NCBI GenBank assembly: GCA_032388755.1
Contig: CP135593.1
Span: 2,515,074-2,579,073, forward strand
Origin: Neisseria sp. DTU_2020_1000833_1_SI_GRL_NUU_006
GTDB taxonomy: Bacteria > Pseudomonadota > Gammaproteobacteria > Burkholderiales > Neisseriaceae
Reading direction: 5' to 3'
Length of the DNA: 64,000 bases
Below, piece after piece: positions 8,632-15,828 of the stretch. Position 1 is the stretch's first letter; each line of letters begins with the position of its first letter. The notes under the pieces were generated by a model. That model worked only from the letters and a program-made list of their open reading frames with translations, had not been told where the DNA came from and did no database searches. Both the position numbers and the translations under genes were made by a program.

Positions 8632-9129
8632 TTACGTTATCCGTTTGCCCAAGATAACCACATCCGCTTCAAATGTTTCCAAATCGCACACTGCGGGCAA
8701 TCTGCCCCATTCTTGAAAACCGAACGAGTGGAAAAGATGCAGGCTGGGGTGGTTGTGTCCGAAAATCACGGCCAAAACGTTTTTAATGCCCAAGGAGGGC
8801 GCACGCTCCAACATATTGCGCAGCAGGATTTTACCGACGCCGACCCCGCGCATATTGTGTCGGACATAAATACTGATTTCCGCACTGATGTGATACGCGT
8901 GGCGCGGATAATAATCGCTGAAGCTGCCCCATGCCAGCAATTCGCCGCTATGGTTTTTCAAGACATAAAGCGGACGTTTGCCGGAATGTGCTTCAAACCA
9001 AGGCTTGCGGGTTTCGATGCTGACGGGCGATAAATCGGCGGTAGATTGGCGCGCTTCAATCGTACTGTTGTAGATTTCGACAATGTCGGGCAGGTCTTCT
9101 GTTTTCGCTAGAGTAATCGTATATTCCAT
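8632..9129 (-). CDS. GNAT N-acetyltransferase, phosphinothricin acetyltransferase-like
   Basis: 165 residues with the layout of the Pat/MnaT group: N-terminal DLPDIVEIYNSTIE, the central strand AEISIYVRHNMRGVGVGKILL containing the acetyl-CoA pyrophosphate loop (R/Q-x-x-G-x-G/A), and GHNHPSLHLFHSFGF near the end. Such enzymes acetylate amino groups of small molecules such as methionine sulfoximine or phosphinothricin; the true substrate here cannot be read. It lies 18 bases downstream of the hydrolase gene on the same strand and is probably co-transcribed with it. Confidence 0.85.
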   Translation of the reverse strand: MEYTITLAKTEDLPDIVEIYNSTIEARQSTADLSPVSIETRKPWFEAHSGKRPLYVLKNHSGELLAWGSFSDYYPRHAYHISAEISIYVRHNMRGVGVGKILLRNMLERAPSLGIKNVLAVIFGHNHPSLHLFHSFGFQEWGRLPAVCDLETFEADVVILGKRIT

Positions 9130-9147
9130 TTTCAGGCGACCTGACGG

Positions 9148-9681
9148 CTATTGGATGAGTTTGGAAATGGTTTTAAAGGCAGGATGTTTCGCATCCCCCA
9201 TCAGGTTGAATAATAGGCTCTCAACGTTGGATACGGCGGCTCCGGCAGTAAGCATCTGCTGCAAGGCATTGTCTTTGTTAAGCGCGTTTCTGGAGGTGGT
9301 GCATTCGTAAGGAATGTGGACGCGGATATTGTGCTTGAGCAAGTCCAAGGTCGTCTGAAGCATACAGATGTGCGCTTCCGCACCGATTAAGATGATGTTT
9401 TCGATTTGTTTCTCTTTCAGAATAGCCATGACTTCGGGTGATGCGGCGGAAAAACGGGTCTTTTCAAATATCGGCGTATTGTGCAGAAGCAGGGATATGG
9501 CGGGAGTCGTTTTACCCAAACCCTTCGGATATTGTTCCGTTGCTGCAAACGGTATGTTTAGAGCCGACAAGCCTTGCAGCAGGATGCGGCAATGTTCGAC
9601 CATTTGTTCGCTGCCGTGCAATGCGGGCAGCAGGCGTTCCTGAATATCGACAATCAGGCAAAGCGTATTTTCCGTGTTCAT
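9148..9681 (-). CDS. Isochorismatase-like cysteine hydrolase
   Basis: 177 residues with the catalytic triad of the isochorismatase/nicotinamidase superfamily: D12 in IVDIQ, K74 in FEKTRF and C106 in AHICM. The last group places it nearer the YcaC/ribonuclease-Z-unrelated hydrolases than true nicotinamidases, but the substrate is not evident. It is the first gene of a probable two-gene unit with the GNAT enzyme. An uptake sequence is embedded in the frame near 9349-9360. Confidence 0.82.
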   Translation of the reverse strand: MNTENTLCLIVDIQERLLPALHGSEQMVEHCRILLQGLSALNIPFAATEQYPKGLGKTTPAISLLLHNTPIFEKTRFSAASPEVMAILKEKQIENIILIGAEAHICMLQTTLDLLKHNIRVHIPYECTTSRNALNKDNALQQMLTAGAAVSNVESLLFNLMGDAKHPAFKTISKLIQ

Positions 9682-9905
9682 TTGGATTTCCTTTCAGACG
9701 ACCTAGGTAGGAGAGATTTTTGTATCATTGCCACACAATACAGTAAAAGTACTTAAAATCAGTTTATTTTAAGAAAAATAAACACCATGGCAGGACAGTT
9801 TGCCAAAGTGTTCTGTATTATGCAAAGGCTTTTCAGGGTTTCCGCTTCTAAGGGATCTGGGAGAGCTGATTAAAACAACTTTGAAAATCACACGGAGGTA
9901 ATATT

Positions 9906-10154
9906 ATGGGATGGATTGTTACGATCATCATCGGTTTTATCGTCGGCGTCTTGGCAAAATTCCTGCATCCCGGCAGAGAAAATTTAGGATTCATTATGAC
10001 TACTCTCTTGGGTATAGCCGGATCGGCTTTAGCCGGATTCGTAGGTCAAAGTTTAGGTTGGTATCGTGTAGGCGAGCCTGCAGGATGGATTGCATCAACC
10101 ATTTTTGCAGTAATTATTTTGGCAGTTTATACCCGTTTTTTGAGAATCCGTTAA
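9906..10154 (+). CDS. GlsB/YeaQ/YmgE-family small membrane protein
   Basis: 82 residues and three hydrophobic spans (about 2-18, 28-47, 58-76), starting MGWIVTIIIGFIVGVLAKF with the family glycine pattern and the PGRENLGFIMTTLLGIAGS loop. These inner-membrane proteins are linked to general stress, but their biochemical role is unknown. The ribosome site ACGGAGG is 7 bases upstream. It is alone on its strand and ends at a strong hairpin. Confidence 0.88.
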   Translation: MGWIVTIIIGFIVGVLAKFLHPGRENLGFIMTTLLGIAGSALAGFVGQSLGWYRVGEPAGWIASTIFAVIILAVYTRFLRIR

Positions 10155-10211
10155 TAAATATGGATTAAAATAGGGGTTGGCTTGTCGGTCTGTCTCTTTA
10201 AAGCGTAATAT

Positions 10212-10264
10212 AAATACCATACTGTTATTTTCTTTCTAAAAGAAAAGGTAGTATGGTATTTTTT
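10212..10264 (+). terminator. Strong intrinsic terminator after the YeaQ-type gene
   Basis: Perfect 12-base arms AAATACCATACT (10212-10223) and AGTATGGTATTT (10250-10261), with an inner AAAAGAAAA-type pairing, followed by a T-run. Unlike most terminators here it contains no uptake sequence. Confidence 0.85.
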
Positions 10265-10326
10265 AATTCTTTTGGGTAAAAGAAAGAAATACGGCAAGGG
10301 TAACTGAATATTTAAAGATAAAAAGA

Positions 10327-10357
10327 AAAAATCCTGCATGATATTTGCAGGATTTTT
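10327..10357 (-). terminator. Terminator of the tRNA operon
   Basis: Arms AAAAATCCTGCA and TGCAGGATTTTT, 5 bases past the 3' end of tRNA-His on the minus strand, giving a U-run in the transcript. Confidence 0.85.
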
Positions 10358-10361
10358 ATTT

Positions 10362-10438
10362 TGGGGTGGCTGATGGGGCTCGAACCCACGACAACTGGAA
10401 TCACAATCCAGGGCTCTACCAACTGAGCTACAGCCACC
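10362..10438 (-). tRNA. tRNA-His (GTG anticodon)
   Basis: 77 bases including encoded CCA. Acceptor GGTGGCTG pairs with CAGCCACC, including the extra 5' G opposite C73 that is the hallmark of tRNA-His. The anticodon loop is TTGTGAT in a CTGGA/TCCAG stem, and the T-arm reads GTGGGTTCGAGCCC. Last of three tRNAs in one operon. Confidence 0.96.
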
Positions 10439-10453
10439 GTAAAACTAAAATTT

Positions 10454-10530
10454 TGGCACGCCCGACAGGAATCGAACCTGTAACCCCCGACTTAGAAGGT
10501 CGGTGCTCTATCCGGTTGAGCTACGGGCGC
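10454..10530 (-). tRNA. tRNA-Arg (TCT anticodon)
   Basis: 77 bases including encoded CCA. Acceptor GCGCCCG pairs with CGGGCGT (a terminal G-T pair). The anticodon loop CTTCTAA sits in a CCGAC/GTCGG stem, and the T-loop is TTCGATT. Middle gene of the operon. Confidence 0.95.
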
Positions 10531-10557
10531 TCATGCCGATTCGTGCTAAAGCATTAT

Positions 10558-10635
10558 TGGTCGGGGCGGTGGGATTCGAACTCACGACCCTCTGCTCCCA
10601 AAGCAGATGCGCTAACCGGGCTGCGCTACGCCCCG
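10558..10635 (-). tRNA. tRNA-Pro (TGG anticodon)
   Basis: 78 bases including encoded CCA. Acceptor CGGGGCG pairs with CGCCCCG. The anticodon loop TTTGGGA sits in a TCTGC/GCAGA stem. The T-stem GTGAG/CCCAC has one A-C mismatch. First gene of the operon, just downstream of a consensus-like promoter. Confidence 0.95.
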
Positions 10636-10649
10636 ACTTGAAGAATGAA

Positions 10650-10678
10650 ACTATACAGATAGGTTGGTGAAAGGTCAA
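10650..10678 (-). promoter_or_regulatory. Sigma-70 promoter of the tRNA operon
   Basis: On the minus strand TTGACC (10678-10673) and TATAGT (10655-10650) are separated by exactly 17 bases. Transcription should begin near 10643, about 8 bases before tRNA-Pro. Confidence 0.85.
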
Positions 10679-10875
10679 CTGTATTTTTAAGTTTGTTTTT
10701 ATTTATTTTCCTATCTTTCTATTTTTTATTAAGATTTATTTTTATGGGTATGTCAGGAAACAGAATGGGAATATGAGTTTGAATGTGCAGGAATGTGGTT
10801 TTACGGGATGTGTCAAACCGGTTTAAAAATGCGATAATCGCCGATATTGTTCATTTTGATTGGGAAGGATGGTTT

Positions 10876-11727
10876 ATGGCTGCACAATTAATCAACGGTA
10901 AAGAGGTGTCGGTCAAAAGACTGGCAAAAGTTGCCGAAGCGGTGGTAAAGCGTCAGGAAGATGGTTTGCGCGAACCTTGTTTGGCGGTCATTCTGGTGGG
11001 TAATGATCCTGCCAGTGCGGTATATGTCCGCAATAAAAAGCTGGCTTGCGAAAAATGCGGTATCCGTTCTTTGTCTTATGAGCTGCCCGAATCGACTTCC
11101 CAAGAAGAGTTGTTGGATTTGGTAGGGCGGTTGAATGAGGATGATGCTGTAGACGGTATTTTGGTGCAGCTTCCGTTGCCGGCACATATCGACAGTCAGG
11201 CCGTTCTGGAAAATATTGTTCCACATAAGGATGTGGACGGCTTCCATCCTTACAATATAGGACGGCTGGTGGTGAAAATGCCGCTGATGCGGCCATGTAC
11301 GCCCAAAGGCGTAATGACGCTTTTGGAAGAATACGGGGTCGATCCAAAAGGGAAAAAAGCGGTTGTTGTCGGTGCTTCAAATATTGTAGGCAGGCCCCAG
11401 TCTTTGGAACTATTGTTGGCACGCGCGACGGTAACGGTATGCCACAGTGCGACGCAGAATCTTGCTGATGAAGTGGCTGCGGCGGATATTTTGGTCGTCG
11501 GCGTGGGTATCCCGAATTTTGTTAAAGGCAGTTGGATTAAGCCCGGTGCGGTTGTGATTGATGTCGGTATCAACCGTTTGGAAGATGGCAGTTTGTGCGG
11601 TGATGTGGAGTTTGATGTGGCAAAGGAACGGGCGGGTATGATTACCCCTGTTCCCGGCGGCGTCGGTCCGATGACGATTGCGACGCTTTTGGAAAATACC
11701 TTGCACGCGGCTGCACTGCATGACTGA
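10876..11727 (+). CDS. folD: Methylenetetrahydrofolate dehydrogenase / cyclohydrolase
   Basis: 283 residues. FolD interconverts 5,10-methylene- and 10-formyl-tetrahydrofolate with NADP. Visible are the active-site helix ASAVYVRNKKLACEKCGI, the QLPLP loop, the Rossmann segment VVGASNIVGRP and the terminal PVPGGVGPMTIATLLENT. The start at 10876 (MAAQLINGKE) is the family start; the upstream extension lacks family character. A long GC-rich hairpin follows the gene. Confidence 0.96.
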   Translation: MAAQLINGKEVSVKRLAKVAEAVVKRQEDGLREPCLAVILVGNDPASAVYVRNKKLACEKCGIRSLSYELPESTSQEELLDLVGRLNEDDAVDGILVQLPLPAHIDSQAVLENIVPHKDVDGFHPYNIGRLVVKMPLMRPCTPKGVMTLLEEYGVDPKGKKAVVVGASNIVGRPQSLELLLARATVTVCHSATQNLADEVAAADILVVGVGIPNFVKGSWIKPGAVVIDVGINRLEDGSLCGDVEFDVAKERAGMITPVPGGVGPMTIATLLENTLHAAALHD

Positions 11728-11746
11728 ATGATTTAAATTGTTATGG

Positions 11747-11807
11747 AAAAGCCGAGCCGGAATACACGGGAGGAATACAGTATTCCGCGTGTTCCGGCTT
11801 GGCTTTT
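11747..11807 (+). terminator. Intrinsic terminator after folD
   Basis: AAAAGCCGAGCCGGAATACA at the left pairs with TGTTCCGGCTTGGCTTTTT at the right (with a few mismatches), with a second inner GAATAC/GTATTC pairing and a closing T-run. Confidence 0.88.
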
Positions 11808-11829
11808 TGATGTTGTGGTAAAGGTCGGC

Positions 11830-12903
11830 GGATTCGCATTTGAAGTGCAACTTTCCATAACAGAAAAAGGCCAGCATGCGGCAGCATACGGCCTTTCCTG
11901 CAAGAAAGATTGCCATGAGCTACACACAACTGACCCAAGACGAACGATACCATATCCAATACCTGTCCCGCCACTGCACCATCGCCGAAATCGCCAAACA
12001 ACTTAACCGCCACAAAAGCACCATCAGCCGCGAAATCAAGCGGCACTGCATCCAAGGACAGCAATACAGCGCCGAAAAAGCACAGAAGCAAAGCCGGCTG
12101 ACCAAACAGCACCGGCGAAAACCCTATAAGCCCGATTCGCAGCTGGTTCAACACATCGACACCCTTATCCGCCGCAAACTCAGTCCCGAACAAGTATGCG
12201 CCTATCTGCATAAACACCACGGGATCACACTCCATCACAGCACCGTTTACCGCTACCTTCGCCAAGACAAAAGCAACGGCGGCACTTTGTGGCAACATCT
12301 CAGAATATGCAGCAAACCCTACCGCAAACGCTACGGCAGCACATGGACCGGAGGCAAAGTGCCCGACCGCGTCGGCATAGAAAACCGACCTGCCATCGTC
12401 GACCGGAAAACCCGCATCGGCGATTGGGAGGCCGACACCATCGTCGGCAAAAATCAGAAAGGCGCGTTATTGACCTTGGTCGAACGCGTTACCCGCTACA
12501 CCATCATCTGCAAATTAAAGAACTTAAAAGCCGAAGACACTGCCCGGGCGGCCATTAGGGTATTAAAGGCATATAAAGCCAGAGTCCACACCATCACCAT
12601 GGATAACGGCAAAGAGTTCTACCAACACACCAAAATAGCCAAAGCATTAAAGGCAGAAACCTATTTTTGCCGCCCTTACCATTCGTGGGAGAAAGGGCTG
12701 AATGAGAACACCAACGGACTCATCCGGCAATATTTCCCCAAACAAACCGATTTCCGAAACATCAGCGATCGGGAGATACGCAGGGTTCAAGATGAGTTGA
12801 ACCACCGGCCGAGAAAAATACTTGGCTGCGAAACGCCAAGTGTTTTATTCTTAAATCTGTTCCAGCCACCGGTACCCTGGTGTTGCACTTGAAATCCGAA
12901 TCC
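11830..12903 (+). mobile_element. IS30-family insertion sequence, IS1655-like, about 1,074 bp
   Basis: Terminal inverted repeats of 22 bases lie at 11830-11851 and 12882-12903; 20 of 22 positions match, with the shared core AAGTGCAAC at the inner end and GGATTCG at the outer end. One complete transposase fills the element. Size and gene resemble IS1655 of Neisseria (assignment from memory). The flanks read AAGGTCGGC on the left and AAGGTCGTC on the right; the latter is the start of an uptake sequence. Confidence 0.85.
11915..12892 (+). CDS. IS30-family DDE transposase
   Basis: 325 residues. The N-terminal helix-turn-helix (MSYTQLTQDERYHIQYLSRH, then IAEIAKQLNRHKSTISREIK) is followed by the DDE catalytic core: D in GDWEADTIVG, D in TMDNGKEF and E in KGLNENTNGLIRQYFPK. 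All three acidic residues and the full length are present, so the element may be active. The start at 11915 gives the canonical IS30 N-terminus and follows AAGAAAG. Confidence 0.93.
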   Translation: MSYTQLTQDERYHIQYLSRHCTIAEIAKQLNRHKSTISREIKRHCIQGQQYSAEKAQKQSRLTKQHRRKPYKPDSQLVQHIDTLIRRKLSPEQVCAYLHKHHGITLHHSTVYRYLRQDKSNGGTLWQHLRICSKPYRKRYGSTWTGGKVPDRVGIENRPAIVDRKTRIGDWEADTIVGKNQKGALLTLVERVTRYTIICKLKNLKAEDTARAAIRVLKAYKARVHTITMDNGKEFYQHTKIAKALKAETYFCRPYHSWEKGLNENTNGLIRQYFPKQTDFRNISDREIRRVQDELNHRPRKILGCETPSVLFLNLFQPPVPWCCT

Positions 12904-12962
12904 AAGGTCGTCTGAAATCAGTCGGTACATGATTGTCCCTTACGATTTCAGACGACCTTTTT
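12904..12962 (-). terminator. Uptake-sequence inverted pair downstream of rfbA
   Basis: AAGGTCGTCTGAAATC and GATTTCAGACGACCTTT border a 28-base loop. It lies exactly between the right end of the IS element and the end of rfbA. Confidence 0.65.
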
Positions 12963-13828
12963 TATTTTTTCAACAGGTGCAGCAGATATTGGCCGTATTG
13001 GTTTTTTGCCATCGGGCGGGCGAGTTCTTCCAAACGCTCGTCTGAAAGCCAGCTGTTGCGCCAAGCGATTTCTTCGAGGCAGGCGACTTGCAGGTCTTGG
13101 ATGTTTTGCACGGTTTGGACGAATGAGGCGGCTTCGTGCAGGCTTTCATGCGTACCGGTGTCCAACCATGCAAAGCCGCGCCCCAAAAGCTGGACGGATA
13201 ATGAACCGTCGTCAAGATACATTTGGTTGAGCGTGCTGATTTCGAGTTCGCCGCGTGCGGAGGGTTTGACTTGTTTGGCAAATTCTACGACGCGGTTGTC
13301 GTAGAAATATAAGCCCGTTACCGCCCAGTCGGATTTGGGCTGTTTCGGTTTTTCTTCGATGGATAAGGCATTGAAGTTTTCGTCAAATTCCACGACGCCG
13401 AAACGTTCGGGGTCTTTGACCTGGTAGCCGAACACGGTGGCGCCGTGTTTTTTAGAGGCAGCTTGCTTCAGGGTTTGGGAAAACGACTGGCCGTAGAAAA
13501 TATTGTCGCCCAAGACCAAGCAGACGTTGTCGTTGCCGATAAACTCTTCACCGATGATGAATGCTTGCGCCAAGCCGTCGGGGCTGGGCTGCTCTGCGTA
13601 GCTGATGGAGATGCCGAAATCGCTGCCGTTGCCGAGCAGTCGTCTGAAAGAGGGATTGTCTTCGGGGGTGGTGATGACTAAGATTTCGCGTATTCCTGCC
13701 AACATCAATACGGACAGGGGGTAGTAAATCATGGGTTTGTCGTACACGGGCAGGAGCTGTTTGGATACGCCGCGCGTGATGGGGTAGAGGCGCGTGCCGC
13801 TGCCGCCGGCAAGGATGATGCCTTTCAT
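12962..13828 (-). CDS. rfbA: Glucose-1-phosphate thymidylyltransferase
   Basis: 288 residues. RfbA/RmlA makes dTDP-glucose, the first step of the dTDP-L-rhamnose pathway. It starts MKGIILAGGSGTRLYPITRG with the nucleotide-binding GGxGTRL motif and the KQLLPVYDKPM stretch, and has VTGLYFYDN and GRGFAWLDTGT later. Length is normal. It follows rfbB on the same strand, but the next genes of the usual cluster (rfbC and galE in N. meningitidis) are not here; an IS element is. Confidence 0.95.
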   Translation of the reverse strand: MKGIILAGGSGTRLYPITRGVSKQLLPVYDKPMIYYPLSVLMLAGIREILVITTPEDNPSFRRLLGNGSDFGISISYAEQPSPDGLAQAFIIGEEFIGNDNVCLVLGDNIFYGQSFSQTLKQAASKKHGATVFGYQVKDPERFGVVEFDENFNALSIEEKPKQPKSDWAVTGLYFYDNRVVEFAKQVKPSARGELEISTLNQMYLDDGSLSVQLLGRGFAWLDTGTHESLHEAASFVQTVQNIQDLQVACLEEIAWRNSWLSDERLEELARPMAKNQYGQYLLHLLKK

Positions 13829-13856
13829 AAGTTTCTCCTGAAGGGGTGTGTTTTAG

Positions 13857-13897
13857 ATTTTCAGACGACTTCCCTGACTGAGAAGGTCGTCTGAAAA
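13857..13897 (-). terminator. Uptake-sequence inverted pair between rfbB and rfbA
   Basis: TTTTCAGACGACT and AAGGTCGTCTGAAAA form a hairpin in the short rfbB-rfbA gap. If it terminates, rfbA would need partial read-through or its own promoter. Confidence 0.5.
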
Positions 13898-13898
13898 C

Positions 13899-14966
13899 TT
13901 ATTTTCCTGTTCCTAAACGTTCCAAGCGGTAGCTGCCGTTCAATACATTTTGCCACCAGGTTTTATTGTTCAAATACCATTGCACCGTTTTGCGGATGCC
14001 GGATTCGAACGTTTCCTGCGGTTTCCAGCCCAGTTCCCTGCCGATTTTGGCGGCATCAATGGCGTAGCGCACATCATGGCCGGGGCGGTCTTGCACAAAA
14101 GTAATCAAGTCTTCGTAACGCGCCACACCGTCAGGTTTTTCGGGAACAAGTTCTTCCAACAGGGCGCAGATGGTTTTAACCACTTCGATATTGGCTTTTT
14201 CATTGTGCCCGCCGATATTGTAGGTTTCGCCGACGACGCCTTCGGTAACGACCTGATACAACGCGCGGGCATGGTCTTCGACAAACAGCCAGTCGCGGAT
14301 TTGCATCCCGTCGCCGTACACGGGCAGGGGCTTGCCGTCGAGCGCGTTCAGAATCATCAATGGAATGAGTTTTTCAGGGAAGTGGTACGGACCGTAGTTG
14401 TTCGAACAGTTGGTTACGATGGTCGGCAGACCGTAGGTGCGCAGCCATGCACGCACAAGGTGGTCGCTGGATGCCTTGGAGGCAGAGTAGGGGCTGGACG
14501 GAGCGTAGGGCGTAGTTTCGGTAAACAAATCGTCCGTGCCGTGCAAATCACCATAGACTTCGTCGGTGGAAATATGGTGGAAACGGAAGGCTTCGCGTTT
14601 TTCAGACGACATCTGTTGCCAATAGGCGCGCGCAGCTTCCAGCAGGTTGAACGTGCCGACGATGTTGGTTTGGATGAATTCGCCGGCGGAATCGATAGAG
14701 CGGTCGACATGACTTTCCGCTGCCAAGTGCATTACGGCATCGGGCTGGTGTTGTGCAAACACGCGGTCAAGTTCGGCACGATCGCAAATGTCCACTTGCT
14801 CAAAAGCGTAACGGGGACTGTCGGCTACGTCGGTCAGTGATTCGAGATTGCCCGCGTAAGTTAATTTGTCGAGATTGATGACGGAATCTTGGGTATTTTG
14901 GATGATGTGGCGGACAACTGCAGAGCCGATAAAGCCCGCGCCGCCGGTAACGAGGATTTTTTTCAT
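13899..14966 (-). CDS. rfbB: dTDP-glucose 4,6-dehydratase
   Basis: 355 residues, an extended short-chain dehydrogenase that converts dTDP-glucose to dTDP-4-keto-6-deoxyglucose. The NAD-binding GGAGFIGS is at residues 8-15, HLAAESHVDRSI and the STDEVYGDL substrate segment follow, and the catalytic YSASKASSDHLVRAW is near residue 160. Intact and of normal length. It heads the rfbBA pair; no rfbC or rfbD is in the window. Confidence 0.96.
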   Translation of the reverse strand: MKKILVTGGAGFIGSAVVRHIIQNTQDSVINLDKLTYAGNLESLTDVADSPRYAFEQVDICDRAELDRVFAQHQPDAVMHLAAESHVDRSIDSAGEFIQTNIVGTFNLLEAARAYWQQMSSEKREAFRFHHISTDEVYGDLHGTDDLFTETTPYAPSSPYSASKASSDHLVRAWLRTYGLPTIVTNCSNNYGPYHFPEKLIPLMILNALDGKPLPVYGDGMQIRDWLFVEDHARALYQVVTEGVVGETYNIGGHNEKANIEVVKTICALLEELVPEKPDGVARYEDLITFVQDRPGHDVRYAIDAAKIGRELGWKPQETFESGIRKTVQWYLNNKTWWQNVLNGSYRLERLGTGK

Positions 14967-15175
14967 GGGATGGGTCTAAGATACAGTACAGCCTCGAATT
15001 ATAACTGTATCTATTTTTTTTGCAGCTTAAAATTTAACTTAATGTTACGTAATTTTCTATTGGTTCTATTTTTCTTTACAGGCATGTAGCGTTTTTTATG
15101 ACATAAAGGAACAACCCTGTTGTTTTAAATTCAATTTGATAATGTAACTGCTTTTTTAGGGCAAAGACTTTTCGC

Positions 15176-15579
15176 ATGTGGCGGGAGTTGGGCGTGCCGG
15201 AACATAAAATGCGTCCTGCCATATATCTTGCTTTTGCCGATATGGTGCTCGGTATGATTCCTGTTGTCGGTACGCTTATCGATATTTTCTTGCAACCGAG
15301 CCGCCGTACTTTGAAAGTCATCAATGAATATGTGCGCAGCGAGTATGGCGTGGATCGTGACCTGCATTTGGAGTGCCCGTTTATGCACGCGGCTTTGGAG
15401 AAGAAACAGCAACAATCAGATTTTTGGCGCAAACCTGTTGCGGCTTGGTTTTATCTGCATCTACCGGATTTTTTTGGTTTGATTGTGTTGGTGTTGATGG
15501 GCTGGATAACGGTGCAGTAAGTAAATGGGCGTGGAGCGGTATGACTTATCTGTTTCACGCTGTTGCCGGTTGGTTTTGA
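15176..15579 (+). pseudogene. 5'-truncated, probably frameshifted DUF4112 membrane protein gene
   Basis: The frame from 15176 to 15520 gives 114 residues resembling the second half of DUF4112 proteins: WRELGVPEHKM, then LAFADMVLGMIPVVGTLIDI and RRTLKVINEYV, then a C-terminal membrane span. The first half of the family, with its own GLIPGxGD motif, is missing, and stop codons occur in frame at 15137-15142. After the stop at 15520 a family-like tail (SKWAWSGMTYLFHAVAGWF) continues in another frame to 15579, which suggests a frameshift. A shortened functional protein cannot be excluded. Confidence 0.55.
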
Positions 15580-15603
15580 ATGTTTGTGATTTGAATGGAG
15601 ATA

Positions 15604-15769
15604 TATAGCAGGTTAAGTTTGAATCAATATTGCGTTTTAATGTCCGAGGTATAGGGAGAATTGCTCTCTAAGTATGAGCGTACCAAGTGTATGAGCGTAC
15701 CAAGTGGACTGGTTTCGTACTGTCTATACTATCCGCGATTTTGCTCTAATTTAAACTTAACCTGCTATA
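15604..15769. repeat. Divergent Correia-like element, about 166 bp
   Basis: Ends TATAGCAGGTTAAGTTTGAA and an inverted TTTAAACTTAACCTGCTATA, thus Correia-like but with GCAGG in place of GTGGA. The interior has an imperfect tandem repeat of about 17 bases (TATGAGCGTACCAAGTG twice) and a CGTACTGTCTATACTATCCG segment recalling the Correia interior. It follows the DUF4112 remnant, downstream of pilR. Confidence 0.6.
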
Positions 15770-15828
15770 TTTAAAACATACGTTTAGGTTTTGCTTCCTA
15801 AAGGCGCAGACAATGACAAATCACTGAC

